A stretch of 64,000 bases of DNA from Isoetes taiwanensis (lineage: Eukaryota > Streptophyta > Lycopodiopsida > Isoetales > Isoetaceae). The stretch spans positions 9,493,525 through 9,557,524 of the forward strand of contig JAJEKV010000017.1 of NCBI GenBank assembly GCA_021234155.1, read 5' to 3'. The translations under genes and the position numbers were made by a program. Under the pieces are notes generated by a model, which saw nothing but the letters and a program-made list of their open reading frames with translations, had not been told where the DNA came from and searched no databases. Below, one piece after another: positions 23,107 through 34,340 of this stretch. The first letter of the stretch is position 1. Every line of letters begins with the position of its first letter.

Positions 23107-25311
23107 TCTGATTTACCTCATTTTTTAGCATAAAAAGGGAATCCTTATGGAATTTCCTTTTTGGTCCCATTTAATCTGCAACCTTGCTTGTAGTTTTGTT
23201 TAATGTAATAACCACCAGCCTGGGATTACTACAAAATTCCGTCTAAATTAAGAGGCGGAATTTCACGCCCACTAGGATTTTTTTCCACCACTTTCAAAAA
23301 ATTTCTTGAGTGCAATTTCTACACATGAATACTTACAAACAGATTATGCCTCGGCAGCGTATACACTTAAGTTATAAATCATATTAACCTAAACTCCGAA
23401 GAAACAAAAAAAAAAAATAAAAAAAAATCAAGGAATCGCTACGTTGCCAAGCAACGATTCACTTACTGATCACGACGCTTCAAAAATCTCCCTTATCACT
23501 GAAGATCGCCATCGCGGAAGCTCGAACTCAAGAAAACGCAAGAAAACATAGCTGCAGGAAGAATGCCACGTCAACAAATTTGCGTCTATATTCTTGCCAT
23601 GTCAGAAGCGGAATTTTTTTTTCAGTGGTCTGGATTCCGTCGGAAAATTTCTCGACAGAGCTGGCAGCCTCGGCAGTGCACTCGCACCTCCACTGCTCAT
23701 GCACCGCCTCGGCTGGCGACGTCGCTTCAAAATTTTCAGGCGGAATCCCTTCCCCCGAAAAATTATCTAATACTTATTGTACTCCTTTGAAGCAAATGAT
23801 GCGTAATAGTAGGTCTAGATAATATCCAATAATGCTCTATGCAGGGTTATAAGCTAAGTAAAAGTCACATCTAATGCCGCCATTTCCATGCATTCCTTCC
23901 AAGTGTGTCCACGTCCCATCAACTCGCTCTAACAGGCTCGTTAGACTCTTACCTCGCATAGTGGACTAATGTCCTCTAATTTATCGTTGGAGCCCAAATG
24001 TTATTAAAATTTACATATTGATGAAGATTTTTGGGTTGCCCGTAGGGCAACCCTTGGGGAGTATGGGGCAATACGGATAGAGGGCCGTGATTGAAGAATG
24101 TTGTAGCATATTCGTCATCGACGGCTGTGGACTTTTGGGATTTGAGGGACCCCTCGATACACTTAGACGGCGTGGATTTTACATGAGCTTGGCGGAGGGT
24201 GGGGATGTGGTCGGCAGATCTCTCAGGGTCCAAGCCCGTCGTCTGCTGATGCCTGTACCAGGGACGGATTTCTATGGTCATAGGATTTCTTGTTGGATCT
24301 GTTGTGCTGTTATTCTCTGGATTGGATTCGGGAAGGAGAAGGGCGTCATTCTGTACTCGCACGCAGCCAACTGAAAATAAAGCTTCATCTTCTTTTCGAG
24401 ATATTACCTCTTTCTTTCTTTATTTCCATCCTAGACTCTGGCATGATTTGCGTTTCTGACACTCGTTCTTCCTTTCACATTTTGGCTATGGCAAGCAAGA
24501 AGAATATATTTCATTCTTCGCTCTCTGATCCGATGCCTTTGCTCTGCCATCGCCACAGCTGGTATTAAAAGTAATCCGGTTTTTAATTCGCCTTGCACTT
24601 CTTTTCGAGGCAATATAAGCTCCAGTAATGGCTTTGGGTCGAATTCACGGATTGTGCAGTTGCTAAGCATATGCAAGGCTTTATTTTTGCAGATTGCATT
24701 CCGACTTCAGTGACCAGGTGAGACGTAGATTGCCATATTCGAGGTTTGCTCTTTGTTACAGTAATCAACAGGCCTTCATCATCATCTGCCATTATGTCTA
24801 AGCACCATACCTTATTTCTGAGATGCACTCTATGTGTCTACTTTAAAATTGTTTGCACAGGTTACGCATGTTAGTGCATGTTGTTGCAGGCACAAATAAC
24901 AGACAGTTTTGTTGGTCTATCTGCATACTTTGGTTTCGCATATATGCACATAGAAACTTTCCCATATGATATTAAGTGGGATCATATTTATTTTGCTCTT
25001 CCTTTTTAAACTATGGCTATGTTCGGCCTATATTCAAATCTGGTTGTCATCTCCATGGCTTTGTATCACTACACAAGGCCGCTAACACATTCTCATAGAT
25101 GCTATATACTGCGAACCCATAATATGGTTTAACCCATAAGAGAACAATTGGGATTGCAAGAAGTTGTCTGAGTTTACTGCTATATGAAATTATTAAATTC
25201 ACCAGGTATGTTGCCTTGGTTTGTCTCACTACTTTGATTGTTGTTTGGCTGCTTTATGTTGAGTCTTAGGACGATCTAGTGCTCATACTGTTTGTGCTAA
25301 TTTGTTTGCAG
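23107..25311. other. No gene confirmed; possible lost 5' exons of the signal peptidase relic
   Basis: The open stretch around 24555-24693 (SSNGFGSNSRIVQLLSICK, then ALFLQIAFRLQ before a stop) loosely resembles the region before the first membrane segment of thylakoidal processing peptidases. I could not find the Ser-Met catalytic exon (PSxSMxPT) anywhere here. The minus-strand ORF 23976-24362 has no recognised motif. Confidence 0.35.
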
Positions 25312-26000
25312 GTTTCCTACTTCTTTAGAAGCCCAAATGTTAACGAAATTGTTATTTTCAAAGCTCCAAAATCCATGCAGGTAGTGTCCCAAACCTCCAG
25401 AATGTTGTGTTGACGCTTCCAATGTCCTACAGAAAGAGGGCTTCACAATCATTTTAGTCAATGTTGATTATTATTTGAGGCCTTAATTCTGTCTATGCAT
25501 CAACATATGTAGGTGCACAATGTTAAACTTTTGATCAATGGAACTCCAAAGGATGAGAAGTTTATTGCTGAGCCTCCAACTTATGATATGGATACGACAG
25601 TAAGTTCTGTTAACTTCTACTCCTTAATGATTAGAGGCCCAATTTAAATTTTGTCTTTGGATTATGTGCAGTATGTGCCCAATGGGAATGTATTTGTAAT
25701 GGGAGATAATAGGAACAACAGCTGTGATTCTCATGTTTGGTGAGAAACTTTCAAATTATTTCCAGACGATTTCTTAGGGCGGAAAAGTGTACTCATTAAG
25801 CTATTTAATATGGTTTTAGGGGTCCATTACCTGTCAAAAACATTATTGGAAGATCTGTTGTACGGTATTGGCCTCCCAAACGAAAAGGGAGCTCAATTTC
25901 AGCGCAGGAGCAATGTGCTTTATATACCTTGCTTGAGAAGGACAGTCAATTACTGACAAGTTCTGTAGAGGGAGATCATGAAGTTGCATTGCTGACATGA
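25312..26000 (+). pseudogene. Plastidic/thylakoidal type I signal peptidase (TPP-like), incomplete
   Basis: Signal peptidase S26A family; in plants the TPP/Plsp1 type cleaves thylakoid-transfer and envelope-targeting peptides. Four exons with GT-AG borders and compatible phases: 25312-25380 (VSYFFRSPNVNEIVIFKAP), 25513-25599 (VKLLINGTPKDEKFIAEPP), 25672-25739 ([18 protein letters not shown], the conserved GDN-R/N-S-DS box) and 25820-26000 (GPLPVKNIIGRSVVRYWPP, stop). Family members have an exon-sized segment with DVFIKR, holding the catalytic Lys, between the first two; the 132-bp gap 25381-25512 contains nothing like it. The Ser exon upstream is also not found. The phases across the gap still match, so the loss was a clean exon loss. 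I judge it a pseudogene. Confidence 0.8.
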
Positions 26001-26127
26001 CAACGTAAGTGATCATCAGCAGATTTTCTTAATCTGCAAAGTATGAATACGAAGCATGGCATGCAAATCTGCAAATTATGAAAGCCCAACATGGTACTCA
26101 AATATGGTTACAATTGAACTGATGCCA

Positions 26128-26202
26128 TTCATACTGTGGGCATTAGTTTTCGGATACTGTGGGCATTAGTTTTTGGATACTGTGGGCATTAGTTTTTGGA
26201 GA
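26128..26202. repeat. Three tandem copies of a ~24-bp unit
   Basis: ACTGTGGGCATTAGTTTT(C/T)GGAT is repeated three times, just 3' of the signal peptidase relic. Confidence 0.85.
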
Positions 26203-26816
26203 AGGTACTCAACCGAAGGAAGGCAAGAACTTGTCTGTTTGCCATGTTTATCATATTCAATGCTATCTGGTTCCCGGACAAATGTGGTTCTTTTGTGACT
26301 GAAGCAACAGTGCCAACACAACCTAGTTGTATGGAGGAAATGATCAGAGTTGTGCTGCTTCATGTGCCAGCTCTACCATTGTAGATTTCTTTTCCTCTGG
26401 GAACTGGAGAGGAGGTACATAATATACAAGAGCCACTGGATTGTTGGCAATAAGCGTTTGTTCCAGTTTCTAGAATTGTGTATTAACACTATCGCTTGGA
26501 TACAGGGGCGGGGCAAACGTATCCATTTTTCTAGAACGAGATGCATTTCTTCGCTGGGCGCCGGATCTGGTCACTTAAAAGCGAAATGTAAATCTTGAGT
26601 TTCCTTTATGGGTTTTTTTGGTCATATGTGATGCTTGATAAGTCTGCTTAAGATGGTTGAAGCCTCGGATAATAAGGTACATTCTACTTGCTTGTTCAGT
26701 AGGTGCTTGTTACAAAGAATAATGGAGCCCTAAATAAGTGATTGCTCTACTGGTTTAGAGCTCACGGTTCTGATTAAGTGGATTCTGCATTGAAATTCTA
26801 ATTTTTTGAAATTAGG

Positions 26817-26938
26817 GTCAACGAAATGGCCTTGAAACTAATAATTCAAAGAGAAATTGAAATACAGAGCCATTTAAGGCACCCCAACATCCTTAGGCTG
26901 GATGCAAAGTTTTTAGTGAGAAGCGTGTTGCAACTGTA
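26817..26938 (+). pseudogene. Aurora kinase fragment
   Basis: The frame reads VNEMALKLIIQ then [17 protein letters not shown], the alphaC helix region that is specific to Aurora-type Ser/Thr kinases ([21 protein letters not shown] in the family). An AG acceptor-like site precedes it. After LRL the frame is lost; the expected DEKRV can be seen one frame over as SEKRVAT. Lys-loop, catalytic loop and DFG are all absent nearby, so this is a single-exon relic or captured fragment. Confidence 0.75.
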
Positions 26939-27877
26939 AGACATGAGTAATTTTTATTGTATTGTATATCTGTAACATTATTCTAATGCTTAACCTGTGT
27001 TGCCTTATGTGAACCCAACATTTCTTAATGGGCATAGATGATTATAATGATGCCTAGTTGTGGATGCATCATTGGGTCTTTCAACGGGCAACCCATTGAT
27101 GCGTTAGCATCTTGTTATATATATATCCACAACAATGGACTTAAGATGATAGGGAGTGTTGGTACCCAGAGTAGATGGAGAAAAGAGAACCAAAAAACAA
27201 TTAAGGGGTTAAGCTACACGTTGCTCTTTGGGTCAAAGAGAAAGAGAGAAAAAAAACGCACACATCCAGTGCCTACAGGTACTAAATCTTATCCTGCCAA
27301 AAGCTGCCACATGGGAAATTTGTCTTTCTCACATTTATAGGATGTTAGTATGGCACGAAATGGATATGCTCTCACCAAATTAGTTGCAAAGATGCAAGTT
27401 TGCAACCCACCAACTTCAAATAAAGCCAAGCTATACCAAGATTTCGGGCATTTGACCATGCAACTTGATTAAATAAACGACAGCAAAGAGAATATTTCAG
27501 ACATGAATAAGCAAATTGGATACATTCATTGCATTTTACATAAAGGACAGAAATCCTCACGTGAAGGAAACAAACAAGACACATCCATATAAAACGATAG
27601 CGTTTTGGCGTATTTTGAATTGAAATCAGCAAATGCATTTACATTCCAATTTCTTTGGTCTCAACAATGTTTGAAATATCTGGGCTGTATAGTTTGTGCA
27701 TATGGGTAGGTATATGACAGGGAATGAATAAAAATCTGTTTGTACAATTGTAGCTATACACAAGAAATAGGGGATGAATTTTGAGGATCAGGATGGCTGT
27801 GCAACGTTAGGATGCCAGGATCCAAATTCATGAAGAAATAGGTCAGTAGAGAGGGTAATTTACAGAAAAGGACCAAC
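26939..27877. other. No gene recognised
   Basis: 3' flank of the NAC gene and AT-rich DNA. ORFs here (27038-27340 plus, 27372-27638 minus) show no family signature. Confidence 0.4.
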
Positions 27878-29076
27878 TCAGTAGGCGTAAAGCTGGTCCA
27901 ATTCAATGGAAGGAAGTGAAGGATCTGAGAGGAAACGAGTAAAGAGGTGCAATTCCAGAGGGGTGCCTGCACACATGTCATTCAGACTGCTGTTGATTTC
28001 AGTTGGGAAATTAAGCTGCATCTGAGGTACCACGAATTGGGTCTTGAACGGATCAAAACCTCCGTCGTACTTAAAGTTATCCATTGCCTCAACCTTGCAC
28101 ATTTTAAAATCCCTATTCTCTGAATCTGCGCTGCCCAATTGGCGCTTGTTAGACTGTAATCTGGAGTACATGGCTTCATTTTTGTCTTCTAGATCGAAAC
28201 AGGGACCAACAACTTCCGAAGAATCATTGACGAGTTTAGGCAAGGGAGAAGAAGGCATTTCTGACTGGCTATCAGCCTGTTCTTCTTCTTCGGCATTCTT
28301 CTTGCTACCCTTCTTCTCAAAAATCCGACAAACAACCCATTCTTCCTGCAAATTGGGCAAGTCAAATTAGAAATACGAAAAATTCAAAATACGAATATAA
28401 TTCCAGAATTCAAATTAAAACACACCTTGGAAGCTTTGGAGCCATACAAATAAGCGGTTTTGCCCTCCAAGCGATACTCATGCATAACCCAGTTAGTTTT
28501 TTCGCCACGAGGAGCGCGGCCACGGTAGAAAACAAGGGTTTTTTTCATGCCAACCAAGCCGGAGGAATAGATATCCCGGTCTTTACCGGTGGCCTTCCAG
28601 TAACCGGCGTCGGTGGCTCGGTTGGTGCGCATGCCGGTAGGATATTTTCTGTCCCGGAGGCTGAAGAAGTACCATTCCTTTTCGCCCATTTTGGCCCGTT
28701 CTGAAAAAAATCGAAGGAGGGGATCAGAATTGAATGGAGTGGATTTTTATCGTCAACAGAAACCAATAGGGTTATAAGAGAATAGAATAGAATAGAGTTT
28801 TTATCGTCCACTGAAATCAATTGAGGGGAGCAATTGAGGGGATTAATGGGTACCTGGCAGCTGCCAAGGCTCGTATTTGTTGAGATCTACTTCGGCAATG
28901 GCGTGGGCGGAGAATTTGTTGTTGAGGACCTTGTGGGTGAGGTAGAACATGATGAGTTCGTCGTCGGTGGGGTGGAAACGGAAGCCAGGGGGCAGCCATA
29001 TATCTCCACCTCCGCCCTGCATCTCTCCTCCTGCTGCTGGTGCTGCTGCTGCTGTTGTGTTGCTCTCCCAATTCAT
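27878..29076 (-). CDS. NAC-domain transcription factor
   Basis: Plant-specific DNA-binding transcription factor, about 321 aa from three exons: 29076-28854, 28700-28426 and 28345-27878, all with GT-AG borders and matching phases. The start is the first ATG (MNWESNTT) after a GTG-only extension. NAC subdomain A is [16 protein letters not shown] is [15 protein letters not shown] is [21 protein letters not shown] is [12 protein letters not shown] with [21 protein letters not shown] starts exon 3 as [13 protein letters not shown]. The intron positions match those of typical NAM/ATAF genes. An Ala/Gly-rich stretch precedes the domain. The C-terminus is acidic and Ser-rich and ends ELDQLYAY, a plausible activation region. 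The domain is most like NAM/CUC/ORE1-type NACs; orthology is not resolvable by eye. No disabling lesion is seen. Confidence 0.93.
28735..28832 (-). mobile_element. Two LINE 3'-end remnants in the first NAC intron
   Basis: GGATTTTTATCGTCAACAGAAACCAATAGG (split here only by description; at about 28740) and, after GAATAGAATAGAATAG, TTTTTATCGTCCACTGAAAT at about 28797. Both match the 3' UTR of the (AATAG)n-tailed LINE family and point in the same direction. Confidence 0.75.
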
Positions 29077-29760
29077 AGCGAAGACGGAAGAGGGCACGAA
29101 GTATGTGTGAGGCCGCCTCCTGTTTACCCCAACCCTTTTTACTGCTCAATTTTGAAGCAGCGATAAGCTCAACCCACTTATCATAGTGGCAGGCCAGATA
29201 CAAAAGATTCTTGCTGATGCATCAGATGCCCTTACCTTGTACGTGGACGCTAGTACAGTCAAAGAAAGAGAGAAAGATGCTGACGCTGCTCTAACCTTAA
29301 TCATTGCTCCATCATCATTTCATAATCCCTTCCGGATTTTATCCCCCTTTCCATTCCGGCTTAATTCCCTTCCCTGCATCTTGGCCGTTACCCTCCCCCG
29401 CTTATTTGTCAACACGCCCATACGTTACATTTTGACAAATTCCCAGTCCCACCGTAGCCTTTCAAACCAAGCTACTGCCTTCACGTGTAATCCCCTTGCC
29501 CCCTCCCCTTAAACTACTGCTTTCCATCAAATCTCATCTCGGCACAACACCCTGTTTATTCTCATGTGCGACAAAATGAATGACACATCTTTTGTACACT
29601 TCATACTTGCCCCCTTCGATGTGAATCGTTCCACCACATCATTGCCACTCTTTCTTACTCCTAATCTGTCTTGGGCTTAACTACTTGATTGTTCCATTTC
29701 TGCTTTTGTATTTCGTAATTTATATAGTTCATATTTTTTGTCTTTTCTACATATCATATG
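29077..29760. other. 5' flank of the NAC gene
   Basis: Presumed promoter side of the minus-strand NAC gene. I could not identify a convincing TATA box or conserved element; C/T-rich between about 29290 and 29520. Confidence 0.35.
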
Positions 29761-29764
29761 CATC

Positions 29765-29960
29765 ATCTCAACACTTTTTTCTTTGTATTTTTGTCGTCTC
29801 AGCACTTCTTTCTTTGTATTTTTGTATTCTCTAGTGCATACGTGTTGCTTATTGTATTTTTGTGTTCTCTAGTGCATACGTGTTGCTTAGATGCATCACC
29901 TGCAACAAATTTTTTTTCTACTTTTGTATTCTCTAGTGCGTATGTGTTGCTTAGATGCTA
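29765..29960. repeat. Short tandem repeats with TTCTCTAGTGCATACGTGTT core
   Basis: Three copies of (T)GTATTCTCTAGTGCATACG-TGTTGCTTA at about 29825, 29862 and 29925, preceded by two related TTTCTTTGTATTTTTGT units. Confidence 0.75.
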
Positions 29961-31104
29961 AACTTTTGCATTTAAAATGCAATGCCACTTTTTCCACCTA
30001 TAGAACATTCTTCCATTTCCATGACAACCTACCGAGAACGTTTCCATAATAACTACACGCCTACTATTTAAAGTATAAAAATTTAAAGCAAACGTTCCTT
30101 AAACCCTAGTCCTCGTAGGTTCTAAAGATCCAACCGTTATCTACCGTTGGATCAAAGAGAGTTATTTTCCAGAACCTTCCGAATATTCTTTTTTCTTAGA
30201 ATATTCGAATGATTACTGTAATAACGCCTCGCATATTCCTTTACAGAGAATATTCGGCTCTTTTTGGCACAGCTCTGGCGCATAGCTCTGCTTCGGCATG
30301 ACTCCTCCGCTCCTCCGGCATGACTCTTCTGGCGCTTCCGCCATAGATCTGCTTCGACAAACTTATCTATGGACTAGGTAGTGCTGAAGAAGTCGCTGTT
30401 GCTTCTTAGAAATTTCAATTCCGGCAGGTATACACAAGCCATTTGCATTTCTCAAGCTGAATTTGTTGCAGAGCTCAGCTATGGCAAACAGCAAACGGCA
30501 AATATGGTTGCAGAGCAAGCAGGTTATAGCAAATATGGCTGTTATTATGGCGTGCAAAATCATATGTCTGGCGAAGCAGACCCTGCAAAGCAGCAGGTTC
30601 GGTGACTTCACTGTATGTTACGTCACGAGCAAATTGAGCATAGCAAGAACGCGAATCAGGAGGCAAGCGACAGATTAAGGGTAGAAGCTCTGCATATGCG
30701 CTTACCACTTCCGTCAATCTTTTCCTTCAAGCAGCATGTAAGCCGAGGTTAGAAATCCCAGCACAGCTTTTCTATGGTTGAAGAACAAATTTGCTAATGT
30801 AAGGTCCGACATACCTTATTAGAGTCTGCATCTTAGAGGTACAAAATTCCAGGAGAACCTTTCAATCATTGTCTCAACCTTTTCTTTACTTGCTCCAGAG
30901 CTCAGCTATGGCAGAGCTCAGCCTAGCTATCAGAAGTATTTGGTGACGAACTACGAAATCTTATTTTGTAAATACGAAATCTTCTTCTCAGAGGCTGTCA
31001 CAGAGGCAGTTTAATCCATTTCCATTCATTCACAGGTAGCGCAAATTAAGCTGGCTTATGGAGAAGCTGGCTATGGAGAACCTGCTCGGACTAGGGTTTA
31101 AGGG
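29961..31104. other. No gene recognised
   Basis: Contains several copies of a GGCATGACTC / CTCTGGCG / GCTATGGC vocabulary (30270-30350 and 30475-30560) suggesting diverged repeats. No coherent protein. Confidence 0.35.
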
Positions 31105-31107
31105 AGG

Positions 31108-31205
31108 CCAACCCTCCCCTCTCGTGGATCATGGCAATATAACCCTCTCGGCCTCCCGGCCTCGAGGGTTATTTGCCATAATCCACTCGAGGGGAGGGTT
31201 ATCCT
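31108..31205. repeat. Long near-perfect hairpin, ~45-bp arms
   Basis: Left arm from CCAACCCTCCCCTCTCGTGG to about 31157; right arm 31158-31205, the reverse complement with a few changes (GGCCTCGAGGGTTATTTGCC ... GGGGAGGGTTATCC). There is almost no loop. It could be a tiny foldback element or a small-RNA hairpin locus; the sequence alone does not decide. Confidence 0.75.
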
Positions 31206-32215
31206 CCTCTTCTCTATAAGTTATTAAAAATATAGAACAAATCAAACATCTAAAAATGCTTTTCATAATATAATATGCAAAGGTTTACTCAAACATATGA
31301 ATACACATTTCATTAACATAATCAAGGAAAGCTTAATATATGTAACCACCCCATTCATTACTAAATTCTTATGTCCATAATAGAGTATGGAGCATTTAGA
31401 ATCAAATATGCATTCTCTATAATGAAAAACTAGGAACGCATGCGGACAATTCCGGGCATTAGTCATGGGGTTGTTTGATGGAAAGGCATGATGTATTGTT
31501 GAAGTATGTAAATAAAATCATGTCCATAATAGAATGGAGCGCTAAGATGTGAAGGTATTTGAAGATCTAAGCAATATGTTCAGTTTCAAGTTCAAAATGC
31601 CATTTCTAAAAGCAATACACTTTTTTATTTGTCATCTAGCATATTTATCACATATAAGTATAGAGACACATTTGAAGCTAAGCGATTATATGTGTATGTT
31701 TCATCATTGATAATATTGCATAAGGGATGTGAAGTCAAAGTTCAATGAATCAACCTTTGAGTTTTACATCAAACCTTGCTAGTCAAAGATAATATTGTAA
31801 GCAAAATTCCTATTAGCGATGAAGCTTGAAACCTTGATGCTAAAGCTTGGAAATTTGTAACATATAGGTACAAACCTTTACCATAGTTTTGGGAATGTTA
31901 ACTCACATATGACCTTTGGGGAAACACATGTTTGTCGCATTGCCAAGTCTCTTATTCCAACCAATCTACGTATGTTGAGCATGCATAGAAGGAGACCTCA
32001 TCCAATTTTCAAACGCAATAAGATGGCATTAATTATTAAATGGGTGTTTGGAGCTCTTTCTTATGTAAAAGATGGCAATAATTATTAAATGGATGCTTTG
32101 CAATGCCAAATTGATAGATCTATGTCCAAGAAATTGTTTCTAGTTGTCATTTGTTAGCAAAGAAACATAAGAATTGCATGATGTCTGCATAAAGTGTTCA
32201 AACAATGGAAGAATA
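31206..32215. other. No gene recognised
   Basis: AT-rich, stop-dense sequence. A short duplication, GATGGCA(T)TAATTATTAAATGG, occurs at about 32021 and 32070. Confidence 0.45.
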
Positions 32216-32385
32216 GAATAGATTTTTCTAATGTCTACGGAGACCAATAGGCCATGGGACCCATACAATGGGCTAGAACAATTCAGAACATCATCAAATA
32301 TAACGAAAACATTACGAAGCTTTGGTAAAACCCAAATGAAACTATGACTTGGCCCTTAGGCCAGACAATCAAATCAAGAAATAAC
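32216..32385 (-). mobile_element. Truncated LINE 3' end
   Basis: AATAGAATAGATTTTT followed by GTCTACGGAGACCAATAGGC and CATGGGACCCATA identify the 3' UTR of the LINE family. It abuts another copy that starts at 32386. Confidence 0.7.
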
Positions 32386-32389
32386 AAAT

Positions 32390-32418
32390 AAAGGAAGGAA
32401 GGAAGGAAGGAAGGAAGG
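32390..32418. repeat. (AAGG)n microsatellite tail of the host LINE
   Basis: About seven AAGG units next to the LINE 3' UTR TTCTTTTATCGTCCGCGGAG. Confidence 0.9.
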
Positions 32419-32849
32419 TTCTTTTATCGTCCGCGGAGGCCAATCGGCCTATGGGACCCAAATTACACGGGTGCAGCAAGCCCGTTGCTGCCCGGATTAA
32501 AAAAAACCCCCCCTTAGGAGGGAAAAAACCGTCGCAGCAACAAGCCTGCTGGCAGCTGTACAAATATACATATAGACATGAATTCCCGGCACCTCAGGTA
32601 GGCGCCCGGGGGCAGAGGTGAGTCCGCAGATCCAAAACCTCATGGAGGTAGGAGCCAAGGGATCGAACTGACGGCGTACTGAGTAGCTCGTGCAGGGGCA
32701 GACCAGGTTGCACCAAGAGAGTGTAGCGAGCCCAAATCTGACTATAGGCTGGACAGCTTTGGAAGGCATGGCTTTCATCCTCAACAACCCCCAGCGGGCA
32801 ACACTGACAAAGCCTGTCCTGGCGCGGCTCTCACTACTACAAAAATGCG

Positions 32850-33330
32850 CATAAATGGCACGAAGAAATGGCACAATTTCATGAATTTGCCATTCGTATC
32901 ATTGTAATTGGCACATAAAAAAACGTGACAAGTATGTGCCATTTAAGTGACAATTATGTTGCCATTTGTTTGCCTTATAAATGGCACAAAGATTAGTGTC
33001 ATGCATGTGCCATTTAAGTGTGGTCAATATTTTGCCATTTTGACCTACATAAATGGCAAACTAATAAGTGTCATGTTATTTGTGCCATTTGCGTTCCAAT
33101 AAACGTCACATGTCTAAGTGACTTGAATGTGCCATCTAAATGTGGGCAATGTTTTGCCATTTTGAGCGACGTAAATGGCAAACTAATAAGTGACATGTTA
33201 GTGCCGCTTGTTGGTGCCATTTGCAGATGAACAAATGACACTTGTATAAGTGACTTCTATTTGCCATTAAAGTGTGGTGGGAATTTTGCCAATTGTTCAA
33301 TACAAGTGGCATATATACAAGTAGTATGTA
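32850..33330. repeat. CACTA left subterminal repeat array
   Basis: Many copies of AAATGGCAC / GTGCCATTT and AAGTG(A)CAT/TGTCATG in both orientations. In En/Spm such arrays are the binding sites for TNPA. Confidence 0.85.
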
Positions 33331-33454
33331 ATCATACGGGCAACTATCTATATCTTTGATTTAAGTGTAACTATAAAACTCCTCATTCATTGTGGTATAA
33401 TATTGCTATAGTGAAAAAGTAGAAGCATACTAAAAGCAATAGAAACTTCACTTT

Positions 33455-33571
33455 TGTTTCTCATTCGAGGCAGGGGTTTTTTAATCCTAGTAGTAATGAT
33501 TGTACTAGCCCATTGTATGGGTCCCATGACCTATTGGTCTCCGTGGACGTTAAAAAAACTATTCTATTCTA
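33455..33571 (+). mobile_element. LINE 3'-end fragment nested in the CACTA element
   Basis: CCCATTGTATGGGTCCCATG, TATTGGTCTCCGTGGACG and an A-run followed by CTATTCTATTCTATTC match the end of the copy at 19390-20092. Confidence 0.8.
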
Positions 33572-33998
33572 TTCATTCAATTTTTATAAGATCATACATT
33601 ATCATATTATAATGTCAGAACCGTAAAATTGAATGAAATTGCACTTGGGATGTCTTTTGAATTACAAAAATGAAAGAGAGATATGTTACAAGATTTATGA
33701 AATACACGATGTCGTCAAGTTACTTTTTCACTTTCATCGTAAGTACTAGCCCATCTACGAGATGGGTTTCGGAGCACAATAGACCAACCTACGTTATGCG
33801 GATCATCAAAATAGAAAACCTGCATAGATTTAAATGCTTAACCAGACGATTTCACAAAAAAATTATTGCAAGTAAGAAACTATAATTGGAGTTTTACCTG
33901 TTCGACATGTTCTGGAAAGACAAAAGGTTGAGAACTTGAATTATATTTATATGCAGCTTTTGTAGTGTCCACCAGTTGAAAGCCATACTTGTCAAATT

Positions 33999-34340
33999 TT
34001 ATAGATGCTCGTTGTCCAATAATATCAGGCCTATACCAATGGCATTGCAAAAGCACCACATGCGATGAACCAAGACAGACCTACAAACCATGAAAAAAGA
34101 ATTAGTGTTATAAATTAGATGTACTAATAGTATTAATAATATATTTACAAGTACTAATAGAACCTGTAAAATCTGTTGAATTTTGCCAAAATATTCTATG
34201 TCAGCTTCAATTGGACGCTTGTCTTTAGCACTACTACGGCTCCTAGATTGAAATATTGCAGAAATGCCTGAATCTTGTGTCACTTGCTTTGCATCTAAGT
34301 CTTGCACTCGTAAATGCCAACCATATGCCCACATGCTTTT
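33999..34340 (-). pseudogene. CACTA transposase C-terminal exon (DUF4216-like)
   Basis: The minus frame contains AYGWHLRVQDLDAKQVTQDS, then KDKRPIEADIEYFGKIQQIL, matching the G-x-x-F/H-x-T...TQNSGV...YYG-I-x-I layout of the DUF4216 region at the end of TNPD-type transposases. It is separated from the upstream part (35892-36119) by a LINE insertion; the residues on the two sides join as EEYATN to KSMWAYGW. Confidence 0.75.

Noticed and set aside
24029-24054. GGGTTGCCCGTAGGGCAACCC hairpin as a terminator
   Set aside because: Bacterial-type terminators do not apply in a nuclear plant genome; an isolated short palindrome with no supporting context.
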